DNA from: an uncultured Gammaproteobacteria bacterium
Lineage (GTDB): Bacteria > Pseudomonadota > Gammaproteobacteria > Pseudomonadales > Azotimanducaceae
DNA length: 54,845 nucleotides
Reading direction: 5' to 3'
Assembly: GCA_913043815.1 (NCBI GenBank)
Contig: CAJWNY010000009.1
Location: forward strand, 1 to 54,845
In this document: positions 28,436 to 37,933 of the stretch, piece by piece
Numbering within the stretch: position 1 is the stretch's first letter
Layout: every line of letters starts with the position of its first letter
Position numbers and translations under genes: made by a program
Notes under the pieces: model-generated
Told to the model about the DNA's origin: nothing
Databases searched by the model: none
The model's input: only the letters and a program-made list of their open reading frames with translations

Positions 28436-29194
28436 ATGCTTTTGCAGCCGTTACAAAGAGAAAATATACGCCTTGCGGCCACCGTGATGATTGTTCGAGA
28501 CGCGGATGATGGCATGGAGGTTTACATGGTAAAGCGGCCGGGTAAAGGAGATTTTCCAGACCTTTACGTTTTCCCCGGAGGCAAGGTCGACGAAGATGAC
28601 TGGCAACCCAGCTTGTGCCCCAATATGGCCGATAGTGAGGCAAGTGTACGATTGGGCATAGACGAGGGCGCTTTGCGATATTGGATCGCTGTAGCTCGAG
28701 AATGTTTTGAGGAAGTGGGCGTTTTGCTCGCGCGAGACGCAAGTGGCATTCATGTACCCGATGCGCAGCAGCGTGCAGCGCAGGCGGAATTACGCCGTAA
28801 ACTTTTAGCCGGAGAACTGTCTTGGGGCGAGGTGTTGCAAGCACAGAATTTGTCTATTGCTTCCGATCGCTTAGTATATTTCAGTCACTGGCTGACGCCG
28901 CCTTCGGTACCTCGTCGGTTTGATACACGGTTTTTTCTTGCTGCGCTACCCGAAGGTCAAGTGGCATTAGCGGATACTTCCGAGACTATTTCTGGTCAGT
29001 GGGTGAGTCCCCGTACAGCACTTCAATTGTATAAAGACAAAGAGTGGCAGATGATTGGGCCCACTATCAGTTCGTTGGAAACTTTGGCTAAGTTCACCAG
29101 CGCCGAGCAAGCATTGGCTGACGTGGCCGCTGAAAATCATGTGCAGCCCTGGACAGAAGAGCAGGGCGAGCAGGGTATGCGACCATTTCGATAG
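28436..29194 (+). CDS. Nudix hydrolase, NUDT19-like
   Basis: 252 residues. The Nudix fold is shown by the opening RLAATVMIVRD, YVFPGGKVDEDD and the catalytic helix ARECFEEVGVLLA. A long insertion separates the GG and REx2EE halves of the Nudix box, as in the NUDT19/NUDT8 group, several of which hydrolyse CoA or acyl-CoA. That would fit with the acyl-CoA genes downstream, but it is inference. The ATG at 28436 follows AAGGA with no spacing; the TTG two codons later (28442) has a better six-base spacing and may be the true start. Confidence 0.88.
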   Translation: MLLQPLQRENIRLAATVMIVRDADDGMEVYMVKRPGKGDFPDLYVFPGGKVDEDDWQPSLCPNMADSEASVRLGIDEGALRYWIAVARECFEEVGVLLARDASGIHVPDAQQRAAQAELRRKLLAGELSWGEVLQAQNLSIASDRLVYFSHWLTPPSVPRRFDTRFFLAALPEGQVALADTSETISGQWVSPRTALQLYKDKEWQMIGPTISSLETLAKFTSAEQALADVAAENHVQPWTEEQGEQGMRPFR

Positions 29195-29263
29195 GTTCAA
29201 CAATTCGCCTTACAGTAAGCTTGTTTGCCGCAAGTGTTTGGTGCGTTTAATAAGGGTGATGAT

Positions 29264-29857
29264 ATGAGCGATCAGTTGAAGAATGCAGAATTAGACTGGC
29301 ATAAGCTAGACACTCGTTACGAAGACGCAGGATTAATGTTGTTTGAAAAGCGCGTCGATACGATGCGCAACCCTCGCAATAACAAAACATTCGATCGCAT
29401 TATTCTAGAATCGGTTGACTGGGTTAACGTAGTTGCGCTGGATGGTCAAGGTCGCTCCTTAATGATCAGACAATTTCGCTTTGGGGTAGGTTACACAACG
29501 CTGGAAACGCCAGGGGGTATGGTTGATCCCGGAGAGGATTCTAAAACTGCTGCTGCTCGGGAATTGCTGGAAGAAACTGGTTATGTCAGCAATAAGTGGA
29601 GATATCTTGGTGCTGTGGAGCCCAACCCCGCTTATCACAATAACCTATGCCACCACTGGCTCGCGCAAGATGTACGTGTGGCTGAAGCGCAAGATCTTGG
29701 CGACGGAGAGTCCATAGGTTTGGAATTTATGACGCAACTAGAAGTGCGTGACTGCGTGCAAAGTGGGGAGCTAAAGCATGCGTTGGCGCTTTCTGCGTTA
29801 TCCAGAGTCTTCTCGATTTGGCCAGTGCCCTTTCTTCAGGCTGAGCCAATCCGTTGA
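29264..29857 (+). CDS. Nudix hydrolase (ADP-ribose pyrophosphatase-like)
   Basis: 197 residues from ATG 29264, which has AAGGGTGA upstream; a TTG at 29225 would overlap noncoding sequence. The canonical Nudix box is complete: GG, then five residues to E, seven to RELLEETGY. MIRQFRFGVGYTTLETPGG before it is typical of ADP-sugar pyrophosphatases. It hydrolyses nucleoside diphosphates linked to another moiety; the exact substrate is unknown. It is the second Nudix gene in tandem. Confidence 0.9.
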   Translation: MSDQLKNAELDWHKLDTRYEDAGLMLFEKRVDTMRNPRNNKTFDRIILESVDWVNVVALDGQGRSLMIRQFRFGVGYTTLETPGGMVDPGEDSKTAAARELLEETGYVSNKWRYLGAVEPNPAYHNNLCHHWLAQDVRVAEAQDLGDGESIGLEFMTQLEVRDCVQSGELKHALALSALSRVFSIWPVPFLQAEPIR

Positions 29858-30150
29858 AATTTGAGTGGCGACAGATGAGTATGGCCTCAAATAGTCATTT
29901 TCTGGATTGTCTATGGCGGTGAATGCTATTGATGCTTGTGAGTTGCCGGATTCGCTTAATCAAATGATGTCAGGGATCAACCTTCAGTCGCCCACACCGG
30001 TCTAGCGCTCTTCAGGTCAGGTATCTGCGCCCGGTCTGCTATTAGCTCTGCTGAAAAAATCGACGTTGAAAACGCAGTCATTCTCAGGTGCCGTAATCTT
30101 CCGTTCGACGTACAATAGTGCTTCACCGAAGTCAACTGAATGCAGGAAAC
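29858..30150. other. intergenic region upstream of the trans-sulfuration gene
   Basis: 293 bases. A 30-codon frame from ATG 29913 ends at TAG 30003-30005 and reads LPDSLNQMMSGINLQSPTPV at its end, faintly like a DEAD-box Q-motif, but nothing downstream supports a helicase remnant. I see no SAM or other riboswitch and no terminator. Confidence 0.4.
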
Positions 30151-31392
30151 ATGTCGATTAAAGGATTCACTACTACCGTTGTCCACCGAGATCGATTGGA
30201 AACAATCGAACATGGTTCCCTGCATAAGCCCATACACGCCAATGTGGCGTACGGTTACGAAGACGCGCGCGATCTGGCAGCCGTATTTCAGGGGAAGCAG
30301 TTTGGCTATAGCTACGGGCGGCAGGTAAATCCTACGGTCACGGCGCTAGAGAATAAAATTACTGCTATGGAAAATGGCATTGCCACTGCCTGCTTTGCGA
30401 CGGGTATGGCGGCCATTGGTACTTCTTTGTTTTCTTTGTTGCGCGCTGGCGACCATATGATTTCCAGTTCGTTTTTGTTTGGTAACACCAATAGCTTGTT
30501 TAATACGTTTGCCAACAACAACATCGATATAGATTTTGTCGACGCAACGTCGGTAGATGCCGTGATTGAGGCTGTTACAGAAAGAACTAAGTTAGTTTTT
30601 GTGGAGACTATTGCAAATCCTCGTACGCAAATCTCGGACTTACAGGCCATCGGCGATTTTTGTGCGGAAAAAGGTTTGGTTTATATAGTTGATAACACCA
30701 TGACTTCACCCTATTTATTTCAACCAACCAGTGTGCGGGCCAGCCTAATCGTAAACAGTTTGACTAAGTATATTGGTGGACACGGCAATGTTCTGGGTGG
30801 ATCAATTACTGAAACGGGTCTGTTTGATTGGAGCTCGTTCGAGAATATTTACGAGACTTACAGAAGCGGTGATCCTCATAAGTGGGGTATTACTCAGATT
30901 AAGAAGAAGGGTTTGCGCGACTTTGGTGCCAGCTTAGGGCCGGAGGCGGCTCATCATATTGCGATTGGCGCTGAAACCTTGGCGCTGCGTCAAACTCAGC
31001 AATGCGCTAATGCAGTGTTGATGACAGCGTTCCTAAATAAGCACGACTTGGTTAAGGCCGTTTACTACCCTGGCCTCGAGTCCCACGCGCAGTTTCAGCG
31101 TGCAGCAGACTTATTCCGCTATTCAGGCGGTCTGTTCAGCTTTGAACTTGCGGATGGCGTGGACCTTTGGGATTTTATGAATCGCTTTCAGGTGATTGTA
31201 AAGTCGAGCAATTTAGGTGATAACCGTACGCTCGCTATTCCGGTTGCCCACACTATTTATTTTGAAATGGGACCTGAGCGACGTGCCAGTATGGGTATTG
31301 ATGAGTCTTTAATTCGTATTTCTGTGGGCATTGAAGACGGCGAAGACTTGGTGGCTGATTTGCGGCAGGCGTTTGCTGGATTGGGTAGTTAG
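30151..31392 (+). CDS. cystathionine gamma-synthase/O-acylhomoserine sulfhydrylase-family PLP enzyme
   Basis: 413 residues from ATG 30151 (AGGAA upstream); a GTG at 30118 is less likely. It is a Cys/Met-metabolism PLP-dependent enzyme. Marks are YSYGRQVNPTVTALENKI, ACFATGMAAIGT, VDNTMTSPYLFQP, PLP-lysine K209 in VNSLTKYIGGHGN, and a late SNLGDNRTLAIPVAHT. The family covers cystathionine synthase, sulfhydrylases and gamma-lyases, which sequence alone does not separate. It is a good candidate for methionine biosynthesis or sulfur assimilation. Confidence 0.92.
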   Translation: MSIKGFTTTVVHRDRLETIEHGSLHKPIHANVAYGYEDARDLAAVFQGKQFGYSYGRQVNPTVTALENKITAMENGIATACFATGMAAIGTSLFSLLRAGDHMISSSFLFGNTNSLFNTFANNNIDIDFVDATSVDAVIEAVTERTKLVFVETIANPRTQISDLQAIGDFCAEKGLVYIVDNTMTSPYLFQPTSVRASLIVNSLTKYIGGHGNVLGGSITETGLFDWSSFENIYETYRSGDPHKWGITQIKKKGLRDFGASLGPEAAHHIAIGAETLALRQTQQCANAVLMTAFLNKHDLVKAVYYPGLESHAQFQRAADLFRYSGGLFSFELADGVDLWDFMNRFQVIVKSSNLGDNRTLAIPVAHTIYFEMGPERRASMGIDESLIRISVGIEDGEDLVADLRQAFAGLGS

Positions 31393-31493
31393 CCCAGAGG
31401 TTCAATGTCTGCGGCAAGGGTCGGTCATGAAAGGTTTAGTGTTCAAATAAGGCTACCAAAATATTAGCTAGTGCAAGTAAATGGGGAGTGAGC

Positions 31494-32258
31494 ATGGGTA
31501 GATTAGACGGCAAAGTTGCCATCATTACAGGTGGCGCTGGCGGTATCGGGATTGCTGCTGGAAAACGCTTCGTTGCAGAAGGCGCATCAGTATTGTTGGT
31601 AGACTTGGACAAGCAAGCTCTGAGTCAAGCGTGTGGCGAAATTGCCAGTAATAAGGTCAGTTTCCACGTGGGTGATGTCACCTCTTCTGCAGATAATAAA
31701 GCAATGGCAGAAGTCGCCACTGAGCGCTTTGGCGGCGTAGATATCTTTTTGGCTAATGCTGGCATTGAAGGCGATGTAGCCTCAATTTTAGATTACGATG
31801 AAGCGCGCTTCGACCAAGTAATGGACGTTAATGTAAAGGGACCTTTTCTTGGCTTGCGCGCCGTGGTGCCAGAAATGCAAAAGCGTGGTGGCGGCAGTGT
31901 CATTATTACCTCAAGCATTATGGGTTTGAAAGGCGGCGCTGCCGTGGCCCCTTATGCCACTAGTAAGCATGCGGTGATTGGTTTGATGAAGTCGGCGTCC
32001 CGAGAATTTGCGACTCAAAATATTCGCGTAAATACGGTTAATCCAGCGCCTGTGAATACACGCATGATGCGCTCGCTCGAAGAGGGTATGCGTCCCGGCG
32101 AAGCTGACGAAGCAAAGGCCGGTATCGAGGCGGGTATCCCCATGCAGCGCTACGCTGAACCTGAGGATATTGCCAATATTATGTTGTTTTTGGCGAGTGA
32201 TGAGAGCGCATTTATCACCGGTTCTGTATACTTGGCCGACGGCGGGATAACGTCGTAA
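31494..32258 (+). CDS. short-chain dehydrogenase/reductase
   Basis: 254 residues from ATG 31494 (GGGGAG upstream; a GTG at 31488 is possible). A classical SDR: NAD(P)-binding TGGAGGIGIAAGKR, LANAGIEGD, and catalytic Ser, Tyr and Lys in SSIMGLKGGAAVAPYATSKHA. The C-terminus FITGSVYLADGGIT is standard. The substrate is unknown. It is 37 bases ahead of purC on the same strand. Confidence 0.93.
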   Translation: MGRLDGKVAIITGGAGGIGIAAGKRFVAEGASVLLVDLDKQALSQACGEIASNKVSFHVGDVTSSADNKAMAEVATERFGGVDIFLANAGIEGDVASILDYDEARFDQVMDVNVKGPFLGLRAVVPEMQKRGGGSVIITSSIMGLKGGAAVAPYATSKHAVIGLMKSASREFATQNIRVNTVNPAPVNTRMMRSLEEGMRPGEADEAKAGIEAGIPMQRYAEPEDIANIMLFLASDESAFITGSVYLADGGITS

Positions 32259-32295
32259 AATATTTTTTTGAATTTAGTTAAAAGGACCTTTTTCG

Positions 32296-33219
32296 ATGGC
32301 GTCAGCGTTGCTTGGGACTGATCTTGATCTATTAAACAAACGCACCGGTAAGGTGCGTGACTTGTACGATGTAACATTGGCTTCTGGTGAACAAGCGTTA
32401 TTGATTATTGCCACCGATCGCATTAGTGCATTCGATGTGGTTATGCAAAATGGACTACCAGGCAAGGGTATTGTTCTTACGCAAATTTCAAAGTTTTGGT
32501 TTGAGTACTTTGCTGACACCGTGCCTCATCATCTAATTAGCACCGATGTTGCTGATGTTCCTGGCCTCAGCGATGCTCAGTGTGAAAGTTTGGCAGGCAG
32601 GATTATGTTGTGCCGTAAGACAGAAGTTGTGCCTATTGAGTGTATTGCTCGTGGTTATATCACCGGCAGCGGCTGGAAAGACTATCAACGCAGCGGTGAA
32701 GTCTGTGGCATTACCCTGCCAGAAGGCCTGCAAAACAGCGATCGTCTAGCTGAACCATTATTTACCCCTTCTACCAAAGCAGTTGATGGTCACGATGAAA
32801 ATATCAGCTTTGCCCGAGGCGCAGAAGAAGTAGGCGAAGAATTGATGCATTGGTTGGGTGAAAAGACCTTGGCCCTTTACAGTTCAGCCAGAGATTATGC
32901 GTCCTCACGCGGCATTATTCTTGCAGATACCAAATTTGAATTTGGTCAGCTAAATGGTACAGGCGAGCCAATTCTTATAGACGAAATTTTTACGCCAGAC
33001 AGCTCACGTTTTTGGCCTGCCAATGATTGGCAGCCGGGACGCGAGCAGGCCAGTTTTGATAAGCAAATTGTGCGTAATTATCTAGAAACAGTGGTAGCCA
33101 GCGGCGAATGGGATAAAACGTCTCCAGGGCCAGCGCTGCCAGAAGAGGTCATTGAGCAAAGCATTGCACGTTATTTAGAGGCTTATCATTTGCTGACCGG
33201 CGAGAATTTGTCGCTTTAG
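32296..33219 (+). CDS. purC: phosphoribosylaminoimidazole-succinocarboxamide synthase
   Basis: 307 residues. It joins CAIR and aspartate with ATP to form SAICAR in purine synthesis. Diagnostic stretches are KRTGKVRDLYDV, ATDRISAFDVVMQNGLPGKG, VIPIECIARGY-like VVPIECIARGYITGSGWKDY, and LIDEIFTPDSSRFWP. It is the larger form, about 300 residues, rather than the roughly 240-residue E. coli form. No other pur gene is adjacent. Confidence 0.97.
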   Translation: MASALLGTDLDLLNKRTGKVRDLYDVTLASGEQALLIIATDRISAFDVVMQNGLPGKGIVLTQISKFWFEYFADTVPHHLISTDVADVPGLSDAQCESLAGRIMLCRKTEVVPIECIARGYITGSGWKDYQRSGEVCGITLPEGLQNSDRLAEPLFTPSTKAVDGHDENISFARGAEEVGEELMHWLGEKTLALYSSARDYASSRGIILADTKFEFGQLNGTGEPILIDEIFTPDSSRFWPANDWQPGREQASFDKQIVRNYLETVVASGEWDKTSPGPALPEEVIEQSIARYLEAYHLLTGENLSL

Positions 33220-33275
33220 TCCATGCGGAACTATAGCGGCAAAAACGCCAATACACTAAAAGCCGACAACTCCTA

Positions 33276-33662
33276 ATGGATTGGTCTGAATATAAAAAAC
33301 TTTGCGACCAACCTGATTATTGGTCGCACTGGATGCTCAATCGGTGCCTTGAACTTATTGCGCAGCCAGAGGCTCAAGACTTGGTTGCGGCTATTCAGCA
33401 AGCCCTTGAAGGCGATCCGCTGGACAGGCCTAAAGACCATAAGGGTCCGCAGAGTACCTTTATGTATCGCTTCCCCTTGTCTCTAGCGCTGAGCGAAATA
33501 CTCCTTGCCCAAATTCAACAGGTAAAAAACTGCAATAAAGCCAAAGCGGATTCCCGTGCTCGCGGTCTAAGCGGTTTTGTTGCCGCCTGCCAAGAACTGG
33601 TGATCCATAATCAGGTTGAGGCCCTAGCAAGCACGCGCGCAGAGGCAGCTTGTCATGCTTAA
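33276..33662 (+). CDS. small protein of unknown function preceding biotin carboxylase
   Basis: 128 residues, not recognised. It is soluble, mostly helical in composition, and contains MDWSEYKKLCDQPDYWSHWM at its start and DHKGPQSTFMYRFPLSLAL in the middle. Its last eight bases overlap the start of the biotin carboxylase gene, suggesting translational coupling and a possible accessory role, by analogy to the small epsilon subunits of actinobacterial carboxylases. No sequence match to those is evident. No clear Shine-Dalgarno precedes the ATG. Confidence 0.75.
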   Translation: MDWSEYKKLCDQPDYWSHWMLNRCLELIAQPEAQDLVAAIQQALEGDPLDRPKDHKGPQSTFMYRFPLSLALSEILLAQIQQVKNCNKAKADSRARGLSGFVAACQELVIHNQVEALASTRAEAACHA

Positions 33663-35001
33663 GAAAATTCTCATTGCTAACCGAGGCGCTATTGCGCGTC
33701 GAATAGTGCGCGCCTGTAGTGAGCTTAGGCTCCAAAGTGTTGTGGTGTACTCCCCTGCAGATATTCAAGCGCCCTACATTGGCGAAGCGACCGAGGCCCA
33801 TCCGTTAACAGGCAATGCCTCCAAAGACAGCTACTTAGACCAAGACCAAATAATGTCCATTGCGCATAAATGCAGGGCAGATGGCATCCATCCGGGATAT
33901 GGGTTTATGTCTGAAAATGCGGGTTTTGCCCAGCGGGTAATTGACGAAGGCCTAACTTTTATTGGCCCTTCGCCTAAGTGGCTCGCGCAAATGGGTGACA
34001 AAGTTAGTGCCCGAGCGGCTATGTCAGAGATGGGTATGCCCGTTTTTCCGGGCAGCGAGCTAATTACAGATATTGCAGAAGCCGAAGCATTTGCTCAGCG
34101 CGAAGGTTTTCCATTGGTGGTTAAACCCGCCGGTGGGGGTGGAGGCATGGGTATGCAGGTGGTTCATGAAAAGGCTCAGCTTGGTCAGGCTTTGAGGCAG
34201 GCGAAAGCCATTGCCAGCAAAGCATTTGCTGCTTCAGGGGTATATCTAGAGCGGTGGATTGAAGCTCCGCGCCATATCGAATTTCAGATCATGGCTGATC
34301 AAAAAGGCAATGCTATTCACTTATTCGAACGCGAATGCTCAGTGCAACGGCGTCATCAAAAGTTGATTGAAGAAAGCCCAGCGCCCGGCATTGATAGCCA
34401 AGCACTTTTGCAACAGGCTCAGGCCAGCGCCGCGATATGCGCCAAACTGGGATATGACAACTTAGGCACAATTGAGACCCTTTATACGCTTTCTGGAGAG
34501 GTGGGCTTTTTGGAAATGAATACGCGTATTCAAGTGGAGCATGGGGTCACAGAAGCGGTCACCGGCTTAGATTTGGTGCAGCTACAAATTACCCTAGCTG
34601 CTGGGGGAAGTCTGCCCACGCAAGTTAAACGCGAGGGCTTTGCAATAGAGGCCAGACTTTACGCTGAGGATCCGGAAACTCAGTTTCCTTCTACCGGCAC
34701 CCTGAATGTTTTTCGTCCGCCCAAATTATTTGCGGTCCGCGTAGAAACTGGTTACCAAGAAGGCCAGGTGGTGTCGCAGTACTACGACCCCATGCTCGCC
34801 AAAATCATTGCCAAAGGAACTACTCGTGAGCAGGCAATTGGTCGTTTGTTGATTGCTCTAAAGGCCTTTAAAGTCCAGGGGGTGCGCACTAATGCATCGC
34901 TGCTTATGCAAGTTCTGCAAGACCCAGCGTTTCTGCGTGGGGAAGTGGACACTCATATTATTCAGCGCATTCAAAATGAAAAAAAAACGGGTAAAAACTA
35001 A
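33655..35001 (+). CDS. acyl-CoA carboxylase, biotin carboxylase subunit
   Basis: 448 residues, AccC-length, with no fused biotin domain. The order is the biotin carboxylase N-domain (KILIANRGAIARRIVRA), GIHPGYGFMSENAGFA, ATP-grasp glycine-rich KPAGGGGGMGM, FERECSVQRRHQKLIEESPAP, EMNTRIQVEHGVTE, and C-domain YYDPMLAKIIAKG. It uses ATP and bicarbonate to carboxylate biotin. It is followed by a free biotin carrier, a crotonase, a carboxyltransferase and a dehydrogenase on the same strand, so it most likely serves an acyl-CoA carboxylase other than the fatty-acid AccABCD. Confidence 0.95.
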   Translation: MLKKILIANRGAIARRIVRACSELRLQSVVVYSPADIQAPYIGEATEAHPLTGNASKDSYLDQDQIMSIAHKCRADGIHPGYGFMSENAGFAQRVIDEGLTFIGPSPKWLAQMGDKVSARAAMSEMGMPVFPGSELITDIAEAEAFAQREGFPLVVKPAGGGGGMGMQVVHEKAQLGQALRQAKAIASKAFAASGVYLERWIEAPRHIEFQIMADQKGNAIHLFERECSVQRRHQKLIEESPAPGIDSQALLQQAQASAAICAKLGYDNLGTIETLYTLSGEVGFLEMNTRIQVEHGVTEAVTGLDLVQLQITLAAGGSLPTQVKREGFAIEARLYAEDPETQFPSTGTLNVFRPPKLFAVRVETGYQEGQVVSQYYDPMLAKIIAKGTTREQAIGRLLIALKAFKVQGVRTNASLLMQVLQDPAFLRGEVDTHIIQRIQNEKKTGKN

Positions 35002-35136
35002 CGCTCTGGCCGCAAACAGCTCTGCATATGCAACTAAAATCGCGGGTTATAGTGCGTTATGGGTCAAAGGACGCCTTTATAATGAGGCAGATCTAAATGG
35101 GCGCTATCGAGCGCATTAAAATTAGAGGGGAGACAA

Positions 35137-35358
35137 ATGGCTAAGCATAATATTGAAAGCGAAGTAACAGGCAATGTTTGGAAAGTGCTGTTAACAGCAG
35201 GTGCCACAGTGGAAGCCGGCGATGTAATTATTATTTTAGAATCGATGAAAATGGAAATCCCGGTTGAAGCAGCTGTTGCTGGTACTTTAGTCGAGGTATT
35301 AGTGGCACCAGAGGATCAGGTCGAAGAAGACCAAGTGGTCGCGGTTATTGAAAGTTAA
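35137..35358 (+). CDS. free-standing biotin carboxyl carrier protein
   Basis: 73 residues: little more than one biotinyl domain. The biotinylation motif is ESMKMEIPV with K38 as the biotin site. A strong GAGGGGAG precedes the ATG. In most propionyl- or methylcrotonyl-CoA carboxylases this domain is fused to the carboxylase subunit; here it is a separate gene 135 bases after the biotin carboxylase. The sequence from SEVTGNVWKVLLTAGATVE to EEDQVVAVIES is a complete half-barrel pair. Confidence 0.95.
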   Translation: MAKHNIESEVTGNVWKVLLTAGATVEAGDVIIILESMKMEIPVEAAVAGTLVEVLVAPEDQVEEDQVVAVIES

Positions 35359-35448
35359 AATGAAGCGCTCACTGCAGATAAAAACATAGTAAAAGATCAA
35401 GAACACAGCTAAGAAAAGCAAATAAATAGATTAAAAAAGAGGCACATC

Positions 35449-36264
35449 ATGGAACAAGATTTAGTCACCATAGATATAAAAAACGGTGTAGCAGACGTAC
35501 GTTTGAATCGTACTGAAAAATATAACGCGCTAAGCCCAAACATGTTTAAAGCCATTATTGATGCAGGTGAATCTTTAGCTGAATCTAAAGAAGTTCGCGC
35601 GGTGGTCTTGTCAGGTAATGGTCGTGGATTTTGCGCAGGTCTGGATATGGGAAGTTTTTCCGCCATGGGCGATGGGACGCGTAAAAAGGACAGCACTGAA
35701 AGCGTCTTGCTACAAAAGGACGACAGAGTGGAAAATTTCGCCCAGCGCCCTGCATTAGTTTGGAAGCGTTTGCCAGTGCCAGTAATAGCCGCGCTTCACG
35801 GGGTCGTTTTTGGCGGCGGCGCTCAAGTTGCTTTAGGTGCAGATATTCGTATTGCGGCGCCCGATATGAAAATGTCCATTATGGAAATTAAGTGGGGTCT
35901 CATTCCAGACATGAGTCTGACACAAACCTTGCGTGATCTTATGCCTATGGATTTGGCCAAAGAATTGACGTTTACCGGGCGCATTTTAAATGGTGAGCAA
36001 GCTTTAGAAGCAGGACTCGTGACCCACGTTAGCGATGATCCTTACGCCCATGCTATGGAATTGGCTACGGAAATTGCGGCTAAGTCACCAGATGCTGTCC
36101 GCTCTGCCAAAGAACTGTTTGAAGCCGCATGGCACGCCGACGAGCGTACCGGTTTGGAACTGGAGGCGTCTCTACAAGAAGCATTAATTGGTACTCCTAA
36201 TCAGGTAGAAGCCGTTAAGGCGAACTTTGAAAAGCGGGCACCTGCATTTAATAATCCCAATTAA
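35449..36264 (+). CDS. enoyl-CoA hydratase/isomerase (crotonase) family protein
   Basis: 271 residues. The crotonase fold shows the oxyanion-hole glycines in FCAGLDMGSF and AALHGVVFGGGAQVALGADI, and MEIKWGLIPDMSLTQTL. Positions normally holding the catalytic glutamates are not both clear, so hydratase, isomerase or hydrolase activity is undecided. AGAGG precedes the ATG. Its position between carboxylase subunit genes suggests it works on the same acyl-CoA chain, as AtuE and LiuC do in terpenoid and leucine catabolism. Confidence 0.9.
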   Translation: MEQDLVTIDIKNGVADVRLNRTEKYNALSPNMFKAIIDAGESLAESKEVRAVVLSGNGRGFCAGLDMGSFSAMGDGTRKKDSTESVLLQKDDRVENFAQRPALVWKRLPVPVIAALHGVVFGGGAQVALGADIRIAAPDMKMSIMEIKWGLIPDMSLTQTLRDLMPMDLAKELTFTGRILNGEQALEAGLVTHVSDDPYAHAMELATEIAAKSPDAVRSAKELFEAAWHADERTGLELEASLQEALIGTPNQVEAVKANFEKRAPAFNNPN

Positions 36265-36307
36265 CCGGCCATCGTAAATAGTCAAAGAAAAAATCAGAGT
36301 AAAAGCC

Positions 36308-37861
36308 ATGAGTTGGGAATCAGAAGTTAAAGAAATAGAGCGCCGGCGCTACTTAGCTAAGCAGCAAGGTGGTGAAGCGGGCATTGCCAAGCAGCATGCT
36401 CGTGGTCGTATGACAATTCGCGAGCGTATTGAGGTGCTATTGGATGACGGTAGTTTCAGAGAGCACGGCCAAGCAACCGCTAGCCCTGTTTATGACGAAA
36501 ATGACCAACTTATAGAATATGTACCAGCAAACTATATTGTCGGTTTTGGCAAAGTGGATGCGCGCAGAATAGTTGTTGCTGGTGAAGATTTTACGCTGAA
36601 AGGCGGTTCGCCAAATGCAGCCGGCTTGCGCAAAAGCGTCTACGCCGAACACTTAGCAGTGCAATACAAAACACCTCTCGTACGGATGTTAGAAGGCGGT
36701 GGAGGCAGTGTTAAAGGTGGCGCAAAGAAAGGCGCCACCGTGGGTGATCCTGTTTTTACTGAACCTAGGTTCAAAATCATTGCCGACGCTATGACCGTTG
36801 TACCGGTGGCATCGGCCGCTCTAGGTGCTGTGGCAGGTTTTCCGGCAGGCCGTTTGGTAGCGTCGCACTTTTCTGTAATGACGCGCCAAACAGCCCAAGT
36901 ACTAATAGGTGGTCCTGCACTAGTTGAGCGCGCCTTAGGTGTGAAGATGACCAAAGAAGAATTGGGTGGCGCTGAGGTGCATGTACGCAGCGGTATTGTA
37001 GATAACATGGCGGAAGATGAGCACGACGCATTAGCGCAGATCCAACGTTTTTTGAGTTATCTACCTAGCAACGTTTGGCAGCGCACGCTACGTAAAGAAA
37101 ATAATGACCCTATTGAGCGAATGGATCAAAGTCTGCTCACCGCCGTACCGCGCGAAAGCAACACCGGCTTCGATATGCGCGCCATTGTGAATAAGATAGT
37201 TGATGTCGAAAGCTTTTTTGAAATTTCCCCCTATTACGGTCCTAGCCAGATATGCGGCTTAGCCGCACTAGATGGTCAGCCAGTAGGCATTTTAGCCAAC
37301 GACTGTATGCATTACGCCGGCGCTATGACTGCTGAGGCCGCGCAAAAGTATCGTCGTTTTGTTGAAATGTGTGACACCTTTCATGTGCCCATTGTTAATT
37401 TTATCGATCAACCGGGGTTCATGATTGGGCCTGAATCAGAAGCCGCAGGCACCATACGTTATGGTATGGCCGCCGTTGCCGCCGCTGCGCAATCGACTAT
37501 GCCATGGGCAGTGATTCAAGTGCACAAAGGTTTTGGTGTGGCTACCGCCGCCCACTATGCGCCGGGTGCTTACATATTAGCGTGGCCTTCCGTAGAATCC
37601 GGACCCTTGCCTATTGAAGGCGGGGTCGCGGTGGCATTTCATCGTGAAATTGCCGCGGCAGAAAATCCAGAAGCCAAACGTCGAGAGTTAGAGGACAAAC
37701 TGCGCGAAGCGCGTTCTCCTTTCCCTCGGGCGGAGTCTTTTGCAGTGCATGAATTGATCGACCCTAGAGAAACGCGGCCAGTGCTGTGTGAATGGATAGA
37801 TTGGATTCAGCCTCAACTTGACTCCCTAGTGGGGCCAGTGAGTTTTGGCATTAGGCCTTAA
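36308..37861 (+). CDS. acyl-CoA carboxylase, carboxyltransferase subunit
   Basis: 517 residues of the PccB/AccD5 type, with both halves of the crotonase-like carboxyltransferase. QHARGRMTIRERIEVLLDDG is the usual start; LEGGGGSVKGG and GGPALVERALGVKMTKEELGG lie in the N-domain; FIDQPGFMIGPESEAAG and a C-terminal HYAPGAYILAWPS lie in the C-domain. It transfers carboxyl from biotin to an acyl-CoA such as propionyl-, acetyl- or methylcrotonyl-CoA; substrate choice cannot be read by eye. It lies 43 bases after the crotonase. Confidence 0.95.
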   Translation: MSWESEVKEIERRRYLAKQQGGEAGIAKQHARGRMTIRERIEVLLDDGSFREHGQATASPVYDENDQLIEYVPANYIVGFGKVDARRIVVAGEDFTLKGGSPNAAGLRKSVYAEHLAVQYKTPLVRMLEGGGGSVKGGAKKGATVGDPVFTEPRFKIIADAMTVVPVASAALGAVAGFPAGRLVASHFSVMTRQTAQVLIGGPALVERALGVKMTKEELGGAEVHVRSGIVDNMAEDEHDALAQIQRFLSYLPSNVWQRTLRKENNDPIERMDQSLLTAVPRESNTGFDMRAIVNKIVDVESFFEISPYYGPSQICGLAALDGQPVGILANDCMHYAGAMTAEAAQKYRRFVEMCDTFHVPIVNFIDQPGFMIGPESEAAGTIRYGMAAVAAAAQSTMPWAVIQVHKGFGVATAAHYAPGAYILAWPSVESGPLPIEGGVAVAFHREIAAAENPEAKRRELEDKLREARSPFPRAESFAVHELIDPRETRPVLCEWIDWIQPQLDSLVGPVSFGIRP

Positions 37862-37933
37862 TAGCTAAATAGGTAATGAAGCGAATAGCCTAGTACCACA
37901 TAAGAAAATTAACGGAATTATTGGAGATAACAT

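Noticed and set aside
29913..30005. 30-codon frame resembling a DEAD-box Q-motif
   Set aside because: Only one short stretch matches, it ends in a stop, and no Walker A or DEAD motif follows in any frame.
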